Shown here: positions 22,868 through 33,365 of the stretch, in pieces | Layout of the letters: each line of letters starts with the position of its first letter | How positions within the stretch are numbered: position 1 is the first letter of the stretch | Assembly: GCA_029876055.1 (NCBI GenBank) | Contig: CM056880.1 | Span: 1,240,001 to 1,304,000 of the forward strand | Direction of reading: 5' to 3' | Length of the DNA: 64,000 nucleotides | Source: Madurella fahalii | Lineage: Eukaryota; Ascomycota; Sordariomycetes; Sordariales | Made by a program: the position numbers and the translations under genes | The notes under the pieces: generated by a model | Told to the model about the DNA's origin: nothing | The model's input: the letters and a program-made list of their open reading frames with translations, nothing else | The model's database searches: none

Positions 22868-24733
22868 ATGCAGCTCAAAAGCCGGCCATCTTCGATCGGC
22901 GCACGCCTCATTCCCATGTTATTACTTCGTTACCATGCACGCACGCTATTTTCGAGGCCCGAGAAGGGCTGCTTCTCCGCACAGCAGCTGAGACGCTTCT
23001 CTGGTCTCGGTCTCTCAGCGGACAAGCTGATCGCGACAAACAAGGTGGCCCAGGCCCTGTACGATAGCAATGTCTGGACCTGGTCTCGCGGAGGCAAAAA
23101 GGCCAAGACGGACCGCTACCGCGTCAACGTCGTTGGGGAAGAGCTGTGCGACGACATTCTCAATTACTTTGGACACACGCTAAACCGGCACAAAGGGTGC
23201 GACCTGATCGACATTTTTCCGGGGGTTGGAACCTGGAGCCGGAAACTCCACGACGTCCTTGAGCCCCGCTCCCACCTTCTCCTCGAGCCCGAAGAGGAGT
23301 TCTACAGGCCCTACCTCGAGCCACTACTCAAGCGGCCCGGCACAAAGCTGCTGCCGGAGTCTGGCATCGTGTGGGAGGAGCTTTCAAGTGTCCTCACCCC
23401 CGAACACCTACCGCACCAGATCGAGCGAAGATACTCGACATCAGAAACACCCGAACGCAATGATACCTTACTGGTTACGATTAATCTCTCATTATACCCG
23501 AAAAAGAAGTTCCGAACTTTCGGTAGCCTGGTGCAGCTCGTGCTATTCCAGCTCATCTCGTCGATCCGCCCAGGGTCGCTCCTCCAGAGATATGGCTTGG
23601 TGCGGATGCTTATATGGGTGGCGGACGACGAAAAGGCAAGCTTACTACCGCGAAGCCTACAGAGACGGAGGAAGACTGTTGTGGAGACTGAGCTAAGCAC
23701 CGAGTGGGTCTGCGAGGTTGCCGGCGCCGACCATGTCGACGAAACCGGTACCAAGCCGTCGAGCTGGTTCAAGCGCGACATGAGCATTGATATGGAGCAA
23801 ACAAGAAAGGTTCTTCGACGGATGCGGAAAGAGAAATTCATCACACCACCCGGGCGAGAGACGCTGGCCTTGAAACAGGTCCTCGAATTAGGGAAGAAGC
23901 GAGGCGCGGTTGCCGGTAAGCAAGCGGTCCGTATCGCGCGGTCCTACCAGGGTGAGAAGGAAAAGCTTGAGTCGGATTTTGAAGCGGGCTTGTTTGATGA
24001 ACACTCGGCTGAGCACAAGCGACTCAAGACGCTTCAATACTGGGCCAACTGGAACACGAAGCGTGGCGACTATATCCATAAGCTGCTCCAGATGCGCGCC
24101 AAAGCCATCGACCTAGTCAAGAAAGGCGACTCTACCGGCAAGGCGCAGAAGTTGATGGATGATCTCGCATACGAGGTCAACACGCTCGACAAAAACCTCC
24201 GGCTGCAGTACCTCCTCGCGCGTGACAACCTGCACTCGGTCCAAGTTGATCCCCCCATCCTCAGTTGGGACAACCGCTACGCCGAGCCGCTAGTTGTCAA
24301 GCCGACCGAGTTCTTCCCTAACGTGCCCTGCGCGCTGCTCGACATCCAACCGGGGGCGGCCGCCTCGATCCTCCGCGACATAGGTCCCCGCTCGACCCGC
24401 GCCGGCGACATGTTCGACCTGATCCTGCGCAGCCTGATGTCGAACTCGACCCATCCCATCAGCAAGGCGCTCGACCTTATCTATCCGGGTGCCGGCGAGG
24501 GCGTCTACCTCAACTGCCCCAGCCTGCGGGACCCGCATCGCGGCGGGTCGCCGATGCGGGGGTGGGACGAGCCGACACCGAGGGGTCTCACCAAGGAGCA
24601 GTTCGTCGATATAATCACGGCGTGGACCGAATGGCCGTTTCACCCGACATATGCGCAGCTGGTGTCCAGGACGTTGGACGAGGCTGCAGAAGAGGAAGAG
24701 GCCATAATGGGCAACCACGCTACAGTCGAGTAA
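22868..24733 (+). CDS. mtf1: Mitochondrial transcription factor 1-like protein (rRNA dimethylase-related)
   Basis: A single-exon gene of 621 residues starting with ATG at 22868. The N-terminus is rich in Arg and Ser with few acids (RARTLFSRPEKG region), consistent with a mitochondrial targeting peptide. A Rossmann-like methyltransferase core follows: LIDIFPGVGTWSRKLHDVL and then LLLEPEEEFY, the altered SAM site seen in fungal mtf1/mtTFB proteins, which descend from KsgA/Dim1 rRNA dimethylases. These factors help the mitochondrial RNA polymerase melt promoters. The second half is alpha-helical and charged, longer than in yeast Mtf1 but usual for filamentous ascomycetes. It is housekeeping in nature and shows no sign of decay. 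Confidence 0.82.
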   Translation: MQLKSRPSSIGARLIPMLLLRYHARTLFSRPEKGCFSAQQLRRFSGLGLSADKLIATNKVAQALYDSNVWTWSRGGKKAKTDRYRVNVVGEELCDDILNYFGHTLNRHKGCDLIDIFPGVGTWSRKLHDVLEPRSHLLLEPEEEFYRPYLEPLLKRPGTKLLPESGIVWEELSSVLTPEHLPHQIERRYSTSETPERNDTLLVTINLSLYPKKKFRTFGSLVQLVLFQLISSIRPGSLLQRYGLVRMLIWVADDEKASLLPRSLQRRRKTVVETELSTEWVCEVAGADHVDETGTKPSSWFKRDMSIDMEQTRKVLRRMRKEKFITPPGRETLALKQVLELGKKRGAVAGKQAVRIARSYQGEKEKLESDFEAGLFDEHSAEHKRLKTLQYWANWNTKRGDYIHKLLQMRAKAIDLVKKGDSTGKAQKLMDDLAYEVNTLDKNLRLQYLLARDNLHSVQVDPPILSWDNRYAEPLVVKPTEFFPNVPCALLDIQPGAAASILRDIGPRSTRAGDMFDLILRSLMSNSTHPISKALDLIYPGAGEGVYLNCPSLRDPHRGGSPMRGWDEPTPRGLTKEQFVDIITAWTEWPFHPTYAQLVSRTLDEAAEEEEAIMGNHATVE

Positions 24734-25545
24734 GTGTGAAGGGTTGGTCCGCTTTTTGACGCGTTGGGAGCGTGGATGGACGGGAAATCTGTTGTATGAT
24801 ACTGTATCATAGATTTTGCATCTACGACAAGAGACGTTTGATAGGCAAACTATCTACTGTACATATCCATAGGTTTGTGGACGACTTTCTCCACGAGCAT
24901 TATAAGGTCGGACTCCCGAGGGTGATCGACCCAACGCTGCATTCGATCGCACGACACCTCTCGATTAACCGCCAACACGTACTATGTATATCTGTCCCAG
25001 GTTCCGGTAATTCCGAGAGGAGGGTTTCCCCACCTAAATATCCCGACAATAAAGATTGACAGGCGGGGCCGCATGGCATGGGGAGGGTCCAAAGGGTTTC
25101 CCGTTTTGACATGCCTGTCCATTTGGGGGTTGGCGTCGCCGTACCTTTTTTGGTCTGTATCACTCACCCCTGTTTTTCAATAATTCCACGGCGCAGTGCG
25201 TGCCTGGTGCGGCTGCAGATGGCGCCCCCTTTCTTTTCTTCCTAGGTTTGTGGCTTTCTTTCTGGTGTCATTTTCGTGGAACTCGCACTCTTTTGCGAAG
25301 CACATTTTCCAGTTGAGCCTCTATAACCACTTTTCTGCGAACGGTGAGAACCCCACCTATCCCGGTCCCTGTGACGGAACAACTGGGGCCTTTGGGTTTC
25401 GAGACGTCCCGCCGGGCCAATCGTGACCGGGCACGGTCAACCGAAAAACGATTGAAGTCGCCAATCGCCGACTTGGATAATCACGACGAAAGGGCCGATT
25501 AGGCCGATTCCGTTTGCTTGCTTTACGCGATGACCGCTTAGCAAG
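24734..25545. other. Intergenic stretch, promoter of the GT90 gene
   Basis: No gene is supported. A pyrimidine-rich stretch near 25230-25260 and GC-rich sequence nearer the ATG are consistent with a fungal promoter/5' leader. Confidence 0.45.
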
Positions 25546-27481
25546 ATGGCATTCCCGCGACGTCCTTCGGCCGTCTTGCGATACGCACTACCGGCGCTCC
25601 TCCTAACGCTAGGCTTCTATCTGCTAAGTGGACCCGGATATTTTACATCAGAGGTCGGCCGGCTCCCGAGGCCGTGGGGCCGCAAGTACGGACCAAACCA
25701 CCACCCCATCGACGACCTAATCCGCGCCGCCGACAACGAGTCTGCCGAGAAGATCTCCCGCGCGTCGCAGACACTCCCTGACGCCGCCGCGCGCTACCGA
25801 GAGCGACGGGGCCGGCACCCCCCGCCGGGGTTTGATAAATGGTACGAGTTTGCAAAGGAGAGAGACGCCATTATTGTCGAGGACTTTTGGGACCAGATCT
25901 ACCATGACCTCGAACCCTTCTGGGCGCTTAGCCCGGCGCGTATCCGCAAGGATGCCTGGGATTTCGAGATGCGCATCGAGATCCGCGACGGCAAGGCGTC
26001 GTCGGGGAGCGACTGGTTCTGGACCAAAATCTGGCTAAAACTGATCGGCACCATCGAGCACCTGCTGCCCGACATGGATCTGGCGCTGAACGCCATGGAC
26101 GAGCCGAGGCTGGTGGTCCCGTGGGAGGAAATTGACGAGTACATGAAGCAGGCGGCCAAGACGAGGAACATGGCAGATGCGAGGAACGTGGTGTCAGAGT
26201 TCCAGAAGCTGCCCGCCCCTGGCGAAGGACCCGAAAAGGATGAGAAGACGCCGGACAAGGAATGGGAAGGCGAAAGTACGTCCATCCGCCCGGTCTCTCC
26301 GTTTCTGCCCTGGTATTCCTATTCTCTGCTTTTTGAGCTTCACGCTAACCCCTCATTCTGTAACAGAACACTACTGGCTCATAGCGCGGCGCGGCTGCGC
26401 GCCCGACAGCGCCGCACGCAAAGCCGACGTCATCACCGACTTCGACATGACGCCGCTGATCCGGAGCAGCTTCGGGCTCGAGCACATGCGCGACGGCTAC
26501 GTGGCCAACTACACGCTCAGCACCGACGTGTGCCACCAGCCGGACCTGCAGGGGCTCGAGGGCATCTTCGTGCGGCCGCTCAGCACGTCGGCGACGCGGA
26601 CGCTCTTCCCCATGTTCGGCGGCTCCAAGCTGGCCATCAACAACGAGATCCTCCTGCCGGCGCCCATGTACTGGAACGAGGAGGAGCGCTTCATGGGCGC
26701 CGAGGGCGCCGACATCCCCTGGTCCGAGAAGCGCGACGCCGTCGTCTGGCGCGGCGTCGCCACGGGCGGGCGCAACACGGAGCACAACTGGCGCGCCTTC
26801 CAGCGCCACCGCTTCGTGGCCATGAACAACGCCACGCAGCTCGCGCTGGCCGAGCACGGCGGCGAGGGCGAGGCGCCCCTCAACTTTGCCCTGCCGCCCA
26901 AGCAGTACGGCCTGGCGTCGCGCCGCGAGGGCAAGCTGGCCGAGTGGGTGGGGTCCTGGGCCGACGTCGCCTTCACGGACCTCATGTGCGGCTACAAGGA
27001 CCTGTTCGGGGTCGGCTGCAACTACACGGGCCCGTACTACGACGTCGCGCTCGGCATGCCCATGGCGAAGCAGTTCACGCGCAAGTACCTGCCCGACATC
27101 GACGGCAACAGCTTCAGCGGGCGGTACCTGGGCTTCCTACGGTCTACGAGCCTGCCCATCAAGGCGACGCTGTGGAGGGAGTGGCACGACAGCCGCCTGA
27201 TCGCCTGGAAGCACTTTGTGCCCATGGATAGCCGGTTCGGGGACTGGTACGGCATCATGGAGTACTTCCTGGGAGACGAGGCGAGGGGCGTCAAGGGGCA
27301 TGACGACGTCGCCCAGAAGATCGCCCTGGAAGGGAAAAGCTGGGCAGACAAGGTGCTGAGGAAAGAGGATATGCAAGTTTACGTGCTGAGACTGTTGCTC
27401 GAGTATGCGAGGGTGTCGGACGAGCGGAGGGAGAACATGGGCTGGGTTGAGGACCTGCTCGAGGACGATAGGTGGGTGTGA
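25546..27481 (+). CDS. CAP10-type glycosyltransferase (GT90-like), type II membrane protein
   Basis: Two exons, 25546-26275 and 26367-27481, with a 91-nt GTACGT...ACAG intron, 614 residues. Residues ~10-27 form a single signal anchor, giving a Golgi type II topology with the catalytic part in the lumen. The second exon carries the CAP10/DUF821 signature: GRNTEH after VVWRGVATGG, HRFVAMNN, then YKDLFGVGC and a C-terminal DDRWV. CAP10 proteins transfer xylose or glucose to glycans; in Cryptococcus relatives they are needed for capsule. The specific donor and acceptor cannot be told from sequence. The exon structure is clean and the gene looks intact. Confidence 0.87.
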
Positions 27482-29104
27482 GAGCACCGTCCTCCGGCAT
27501 CGCTCGGCGTCGCGTTTGTGTTTTCTTGTTGCGAAGAGGTTTGATGCTACTGCACTGCGACACCGGGCTATATATTGGTTACTAGCTCGGGTAATGATCG
27601 CTGGTGTCAACCTCGATATCTGGGTCGGAAGGTGTAGACAGCCCGGTTTAGGCTGCATTGATCCTGATGGGCGCTGGGTTCGACATGGAGGTAGCCATGG
27701 CGCATCACAGTCGGGAAAGACGGGGCGTTTCTCATTGAGGACAATCGGCTGCTTGGATGGGGGCTTCGGCTAGGAACCGGGCGTTACTGGGCGATCACCA
27801 GTCTGCATTTGGAATATTTGGGTTGCGTTCTTCGGATAATAGTGGTAATCGGAGAAGGCCTTCTTGGTAGACAAAACAAGATATATCTTGGTCTTCTGAA
27901 TTAGGGGAATGGGGCGATCTGTCTCGTGGAATGCAAGGTACCTACCGTGCCTTAGATTCAATTGAGAGGCGGGTTCCTGCTTGTGACGTCTGCGTCTCTC
28001 CGCTTTGACCAGGATCTCGTGACACTCAACACCGCGAGTCCTTGCCAGGTGTTGGGGCCCGATAATCTCTTACCTAAGACCTGATCCCGTGCCCATCTCA
28101 AACGACCAAAGACAAGCGGCGTCCAGCGGTGAGCGGGCCAGAGCGACGGCCGAAGGCGCGGAGGGCTGCGACGAGTGCTGAAGCAACGGAGCGGATGGGC
28201 CGGCTATTTCCGGCGGTATCCGCCCGTGGCTAACGTCCTGCCGTTAACTGCAATCGCACTTATAACTTAACGGCAATCGGGTCCGAGACCAGGTTCCGGT
28301 CTCCAATCTCTGGCTCCCGAGTTACTCATGTGAGTGAATTACGGGCAGGGAAAAATCCAGGGATGTGAGGGACATAAAAGGACCGAGTCACCGGCCATGG
28401 AGCGAGCCCAGGTGGAACCTCTCCTGTGGAAGACTCGGGGTACCGCTGGAAGGACATGAAGAGATAATCTTATCTTTTCCATCAGTGCTCCGCTTCTATC
28501 TGGAGGTTAAAAAAGAGCCTTTTATCCAGCAGGAGGACGTTGTTTCTGCTTCGTTCTGTTGTCATCCTAGCAGACCCGACGATTATCCCGCACTTCGACA
28601 TCCTCGCTCACGCGGTCGCACAAAGACGGGCCCGCCGCCACCGCCCCTATCTATCCTTTAATCGCTGCGTCAGCGTCTCGTGGCTCAGCCCAACAACGGT
28701 AAGTTTCGAGTCTATTGTTGGCTCTCCCATCCGCTTGATACCGCTTTTCGGCAGAAGCTATCGAAGTATTCGGCCCCACCATCTGACCCAGCGGCCATCA
28801 AGGTTTCCGCCCCTTCAATCCTTGGCAACGGGGGCGTCATTACGCAGATCCCGCGCCGGCCTCCCTTGCCGGGCCATGTGCTTGTCTGGGTCCGTGTCTG
28901 CCGTTTTCTGCTCGCGAGGGAGCGATAAAGGCCCTTCTTCACCCTCGTTTCAGCTGTCTGTCTTTTCCGGCGTTTGGCCCTAACAGTTGACAGAATCTAA
29001 ACAGCAACGAGTTACAAGTCCCTTTCTCCCGCTAGCACCCCGCCGCATCCCCATCGCCCTACCTCGATCACCCGAGACTACTGTACCTCTGAGCCTCCCA
29101 GCCG
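27482..29104. other. 1.6-kb upstream region of arginase, with a possible 5'-UTR intron
   Basis: No protein gene is supported. A good donor (GTAAGT at 28699) and acceptor (GCAG ending at 28754) frame a 56-nt possible leader intron upstream of arginase. Long regulated leaders occur in fungal arginase genes, but this one is only a prediction. Confidence 0.4.
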
Positions 29105-30321
29105 ATGTCTCCCTCCCGCCTTAGTGACTACGATAGCGCAACGCTACCGTCTTCCAAAAGCACCGGCGCGGTGCAAGACGCTCCCTCACCCACCTCGAGC
29201 ACCCGTTCCTTCCACTTTGGCAAGATGAATACGTCCCTCATCCAGTCCAAATTCCTCTCGCGCCCAGAGGACCTCGGCATTGTTGCCGTGGGCTTCTCCG
29301 GCGGGCAGGTGCGTCACGCTGACCCTTAGGTGTCGACTCCCCCTTTTTCTGACGGGTGACAACAGGGCAAAGCCGGTGTCGATGGCGGTCCCGCCGCGCT
29401 CCTCGAGTCCGGCCTCATCAACCAAATCCGCGACGAACTAGGCTACAACCTGTACGGTCATGACGCGGTGCACCTCTACAAGGACCTAGTCCCCTCACAC
29501 GACCCGCCGTACCGCAACATGAAGAACCCCCGAGCTGTGTCGGCCGTGACGCGCCGCATCGCCGAGCAGGTGCACTCGCACGCAAAGGAGGGCAGGCTGG
29601 TCCTGACGCTCGGCGGCGATCACAGCATCGCCATCGGCACCATCGCGGGCACGGCAAAGGCGGTGCGGGAGCGCCTCGGCCGGGAGATGGCCGTCATTTG
29701 GGTGGATGCGCACGCTGATATCAATACTCCCGAGACCAGCGGCAGCGGGAATATCCACGGCATGCCGGTGAGCTTCCTGACCGGCCTGGCGAGGGAGAAC
29801 AAGGAGGAATTCTTTGGGTGGCTCGAGGACGAGCACCGCATCAGCGTCAGGAAACTGGTTTATATTGGGTTGAGAGACGTCGATGCTGGGGAAAAGAGGA
29901 TCCTGAGGGAGAACGGGATCAAGGCTTTTAGCATGTATGATATTGATCGGTGGGTTTCTCCAAAACGTCGTCCTGCAGCGAGAGCAATGGCTGACATGTG
30001 TTGCGAAATAGGCACGGCATCGGTCGCGTCATGGAGATGGCGCTCGCCCATATCGGCAATGACACGCCCATCCACCTGTCGTTTGACGTCGACGCGCTAG
30101 ATCCCATGTGGGCGCCGTCGACAGGCACCCCCGTGCGCGGTGGCCTGACGCTGCGCGAGGGCGACTACATCTGCGAGAGCGTGCATGAGACGGGCAGTCT
30201 CGTCGCCGTCGACTTGGTCGAGGTCAACCCCAGCCTGGCGACCAACGAAATGCAGGCTCACGAAACAGTGAGGGCCGGGTGCTCTCTCGTACGGTGTGCG
30301 CTCGGCGAGAGCCTGCTGTGA
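29105..30321 (+). CDS. aga: Arginase
   Basis: Three exons: 29105-29308, 29366-29949 and 30012-30321, 365 residues. It hydrolyses L-arginine to ornithine and urea. The manganese-binding motifs are complete: GGDHSIAIG, DAHADINTPETS with the substrate loop SGNIHGMP, and SFDVDALDP followed by TGTPVRGGL. The N-terminus is a Ser/Thr-rich extension of 40 residues before a second in-frame Met (29225, MNTSLIQSKF) that matches the usual arginase start. Neurospora aga is known to make a long and a short arginase; the same arrangement is possible here. The product, ornithine, is the substrate class of the aminotransferase-like gene at 61.3 kb, but the two are far apart. Confidence 0.95.
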
Positions 30322-31944
30322 TGCGTTGCACAGGCGAGAAGGGGGGGTTATGGGGAGACGGAAAGGCGATGCAATGGCACGATTGACTCGTTGAACCGCT
30401 TAGAACTGTCATCAGGGGGAGAGACCTCTCACTCGTGCCCAACGGCGTTGACGGATTGCTTTTTTGGGATTGGGTCCACTTTGCGTCTCTGGAGCTGCAA
30501 TCCCCGGTTGACAGTACGCAATAGACAATACCAGGTAGACACAATGTCATACATAGAACATGTGTGCAGCAGGAAGCGGTCGTGCCGCTCTGGATCGAGA
30601 TCACAGGCAAGATCTGCCGCGGTCCCTGGCAGGGGTTTCATTTTTGAACCAGGTTGGGGGGGGGTGGGAGGCACCCGCCACCGTCATTTTTAGCAGCTGC
30701 CCAACGGCCCAGCCACCCACATGGAACAAACGCCTCCACACCCCACGCCAGCCCGAACGCCGATTCCAGGCACAATGAACATTCTGGGGATGAATGCATG
30801 TCTGAGTTGTCCGTGGATGAATTGATGCGTCCCGCTCCCACTCAATGCGTCATCATATTGAGACCCAACTTCTGCCCGATCAACAGGGAACAGCATTGGT
30901 CGCGATGATTCCTCGCCCTTATTCTCCCCTCGTCCGATTGCGTTCGTGATTCAACGCCCTGTTGCGAGCCCCGTTTCCCGGTTGATCAATCGCATCAATT
31001 GCAGGCGGGAGCCACAGACGATCCCTGTCAATCCCCGCGGTGCGTCGAGCCAGCCAGGCACCGAGAAAGCGCGCGCCAAGACCATCTTTTAGCTCCCGAG
31101 CGAAAATCCCCAAAAAACGACGAGGCCGGCGCGGCGCGGCACGGAAATCCTCAAGGAAACCTAACCGGCTCCCGCATCGCATTCGATCGCATCTGGTCGC
31201 ATTGCCGTCGCTGACTCCTTTTCTACTTTTCCCGTCGCGCATTTCCTTCCTCATCCCATCCCGTCGCCCGCGGCCGACTTTTAGCAGACCCGGACCCCGA
31301 CCGGTATTCCCAGCCACGGACAGCGACCTACTCCACCAAAAAGTGTGGGGGACCATTCTCAGCAGTGCGCGCACGCGTGTGATCGGATCAAAAACCCAAT
31401 TGCTTTGCCAAGCCAACCTCTCCATCTCCACCGCGACGTGGCACACGTGTGTACGTTCGCCCTAAGGAACGAAGGCGCTTCTCTCGCCTTCACCGCAAGA
31501 GTTCTAGCGGGGAGGACCGGGAATTAAACCGACGACTCGGGGTTTTTCCCTCTAGGACGGGCACAAACGAGGGGTGAGAGGGGCATTGCGACAACGGCTT
31601 CGTGCTCCGCTGCGACCTGTGGATATCCGGTTGTGTTGCGATTGTCATTGCGATTCGAGGCCAGGAGACAGCATTCAGGCCACCGGACGGCGCCGTCGAG
31701 GGAGCTGCCATTGTAGCTGTCAGTCGAGTTTTGCGACGAGGACGGAGCCAAACGAATAAACCGAGCCATCCCGCCGACCCGCCGATTGACTACCGCCGCG
31801 CCTATCCGTGCATGAGCGGGCTCCGAGACCGAAAATCGAAGCCGAAGTTTGAAGAAGGCGCCATTTCCGTCTTAGCGAACCCTCCTCCCCCCAAAATACG
31901 CCGTCTGTCGTCCCGTAACTCCCCGTCACCGAACCACCGCCGCC
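30322..31944. other. 1.6-kb region, probably promoter and long 5' leader of the next gene
   Basis: No gene is supported. GC-rich, pyrimidine-rich sequence leads up to a strong start context (CGCCATGG) at 31945. Confidence 0.4.
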
Positions 31945-32633
31945 ATGGCGTCCACCGTCACAAGCGGCTCGCTCGTCTACGAGCGACACGTGGTTGAGCG
32001 CGTGCACAAATACCACTGGCCCGCCGTCCAGCTCAACATCTGGATGCTCATCATGCTCATCGCGGCTTGCACCATCATTGGCGTGTTTGCGACGTTTATC
32101 GAGGTCCAGCAGACCCTCTTGCTCCCGATACCATGGTTCGTGGCCCTGTCTCCTTCCCGTTAACCCCCCCCCCCCCCTTCTCCAACCAGCCCACCCGATC
32201 CCAAAAACTCATAACCAAATCCCGTTAACAAATATATGAACCACCTAGGTACTTCCCCTACTACATCACCGTGGCCTCGCTCGCAGTGGCCTTCATCCTC
32301 CTGCTCCTGTGGCTCATCTTCCAGCGCCGGCTGCTGCCGAGCATCGTCATGATCGGCGGCTTCATCCTCTTCGTCCTGTGGCTGGTCGGCCTCATCGTCA
32401 TCTCTATCCAGCTGTGGGGCGCCACGGGCAGCGTCAGCTCCAACTGCAACCTGTTCGTCTTCGGCGCCAACCCCCAGCCCCTCGGCCAGAGCCTCGAGAC
32501 GCTCGCCTGGCTCGAGCAGAGGAGTATCTGCCAGAGCTGGCAGGCCGTGTTTGCCTTTGGCCTGGTCGGCGCCATCTTCTTGCTGTGGATCATGGTGATG
32601 GCGTACCAAGTGTTTTCGGATGATTCGACGTGA
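31945..32633 (+). CDS. MARVEL-like four-span membrane protein
   Basis: Two exons, 31945-32135 and 32249-32633, 191 residues. The intron is 113 nt with a GTTCGT donor and contains a run of C (about 32164-32177). The translation shows four hydrophobic segments near residues 27-50, 66-90, 96-120 and 160-183. A short extracytoplasmic loop with cysteines (SNCNLF...SICQSW) lies between the last two, as in MARVEL-domain proteins. The N-terminus (ERVHKYHWPAVQLNIWML) is the kind of amphipathic lead-in seen in fungal members. MARVEL proteins sit in plasma membrane or vesicle domains. No enzymatic motif is seen, so a precise role is not assigned. Confidence 0.75.
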
Positions 32634-33365
32634 CAACGCTGTTGAGTAGAAGGTCTGAAGGCGGTGCTTTGGGAGGTTGTTTTTTTTTTTTCTTTTTGAC
32701 ATGCTTCTTGGGATATATTTTGTCTTGTTTTTTAGTTCCCTTTTTTTTTCCCCCGGCCGCTGATATTATTTATCTTATCGGCCATCTGTTTGCGCTTGAT
32801 TTCACGATGCATGGATAGACGGAGTTGGGCGGATCTGGATGTCAAAGTTTGGGTGTTGGGAGTTTATAATACCGCGATGGACTGTGCCGTAGAGTTGAAG
32901 CGGAAGAAGAAGGCTCCTCCGGACGGCAAGGCGCGGTTGATGTATTACCAGCGTCCGTAATGATAGTCTGACCGGCTGGCAGACGAGATGGTTTAGTAAA
33001 CGAGAAACGCCAATCTGTGTGTTCGATAGCTACTGTTGACGCGCAGAGGGAGCAATGCAAGAGCACGATTGTTGCGCCGCCGTTATCCCATGACACGTCA
33101 AGCCATCCTCACACATCACCAAGGTCCGGCGGTCGGACACATCCAGAGGGATGCCGACTTTACCACAGCTCTCACAAAAGTGAAACTTCCGCCACAGCCG
33201 CTGCTGCTGGTTCTCTCGAGGGAATCTTCCCTTACCGTCCCGTTTCTGGAAGGGTGCAGCAACTGTTGAGCGAGAATATGGTCAGCACAAGCAGGCTTAA
33301 CGGCCAGCACAGAGTAGTCTTTTTGTAATTGTACATAATAAGTGGCATATTTCGCACCTTGGGCA
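32634..33365. other. Intergenic stretch with poly-T tracts
   Basis: T-rich tracts at about 32681-32697 and 32740-32750 probably belong to the 3' UTR of the MARVEL-like gene. Nothing else is recognised. Confidence 0.4.
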
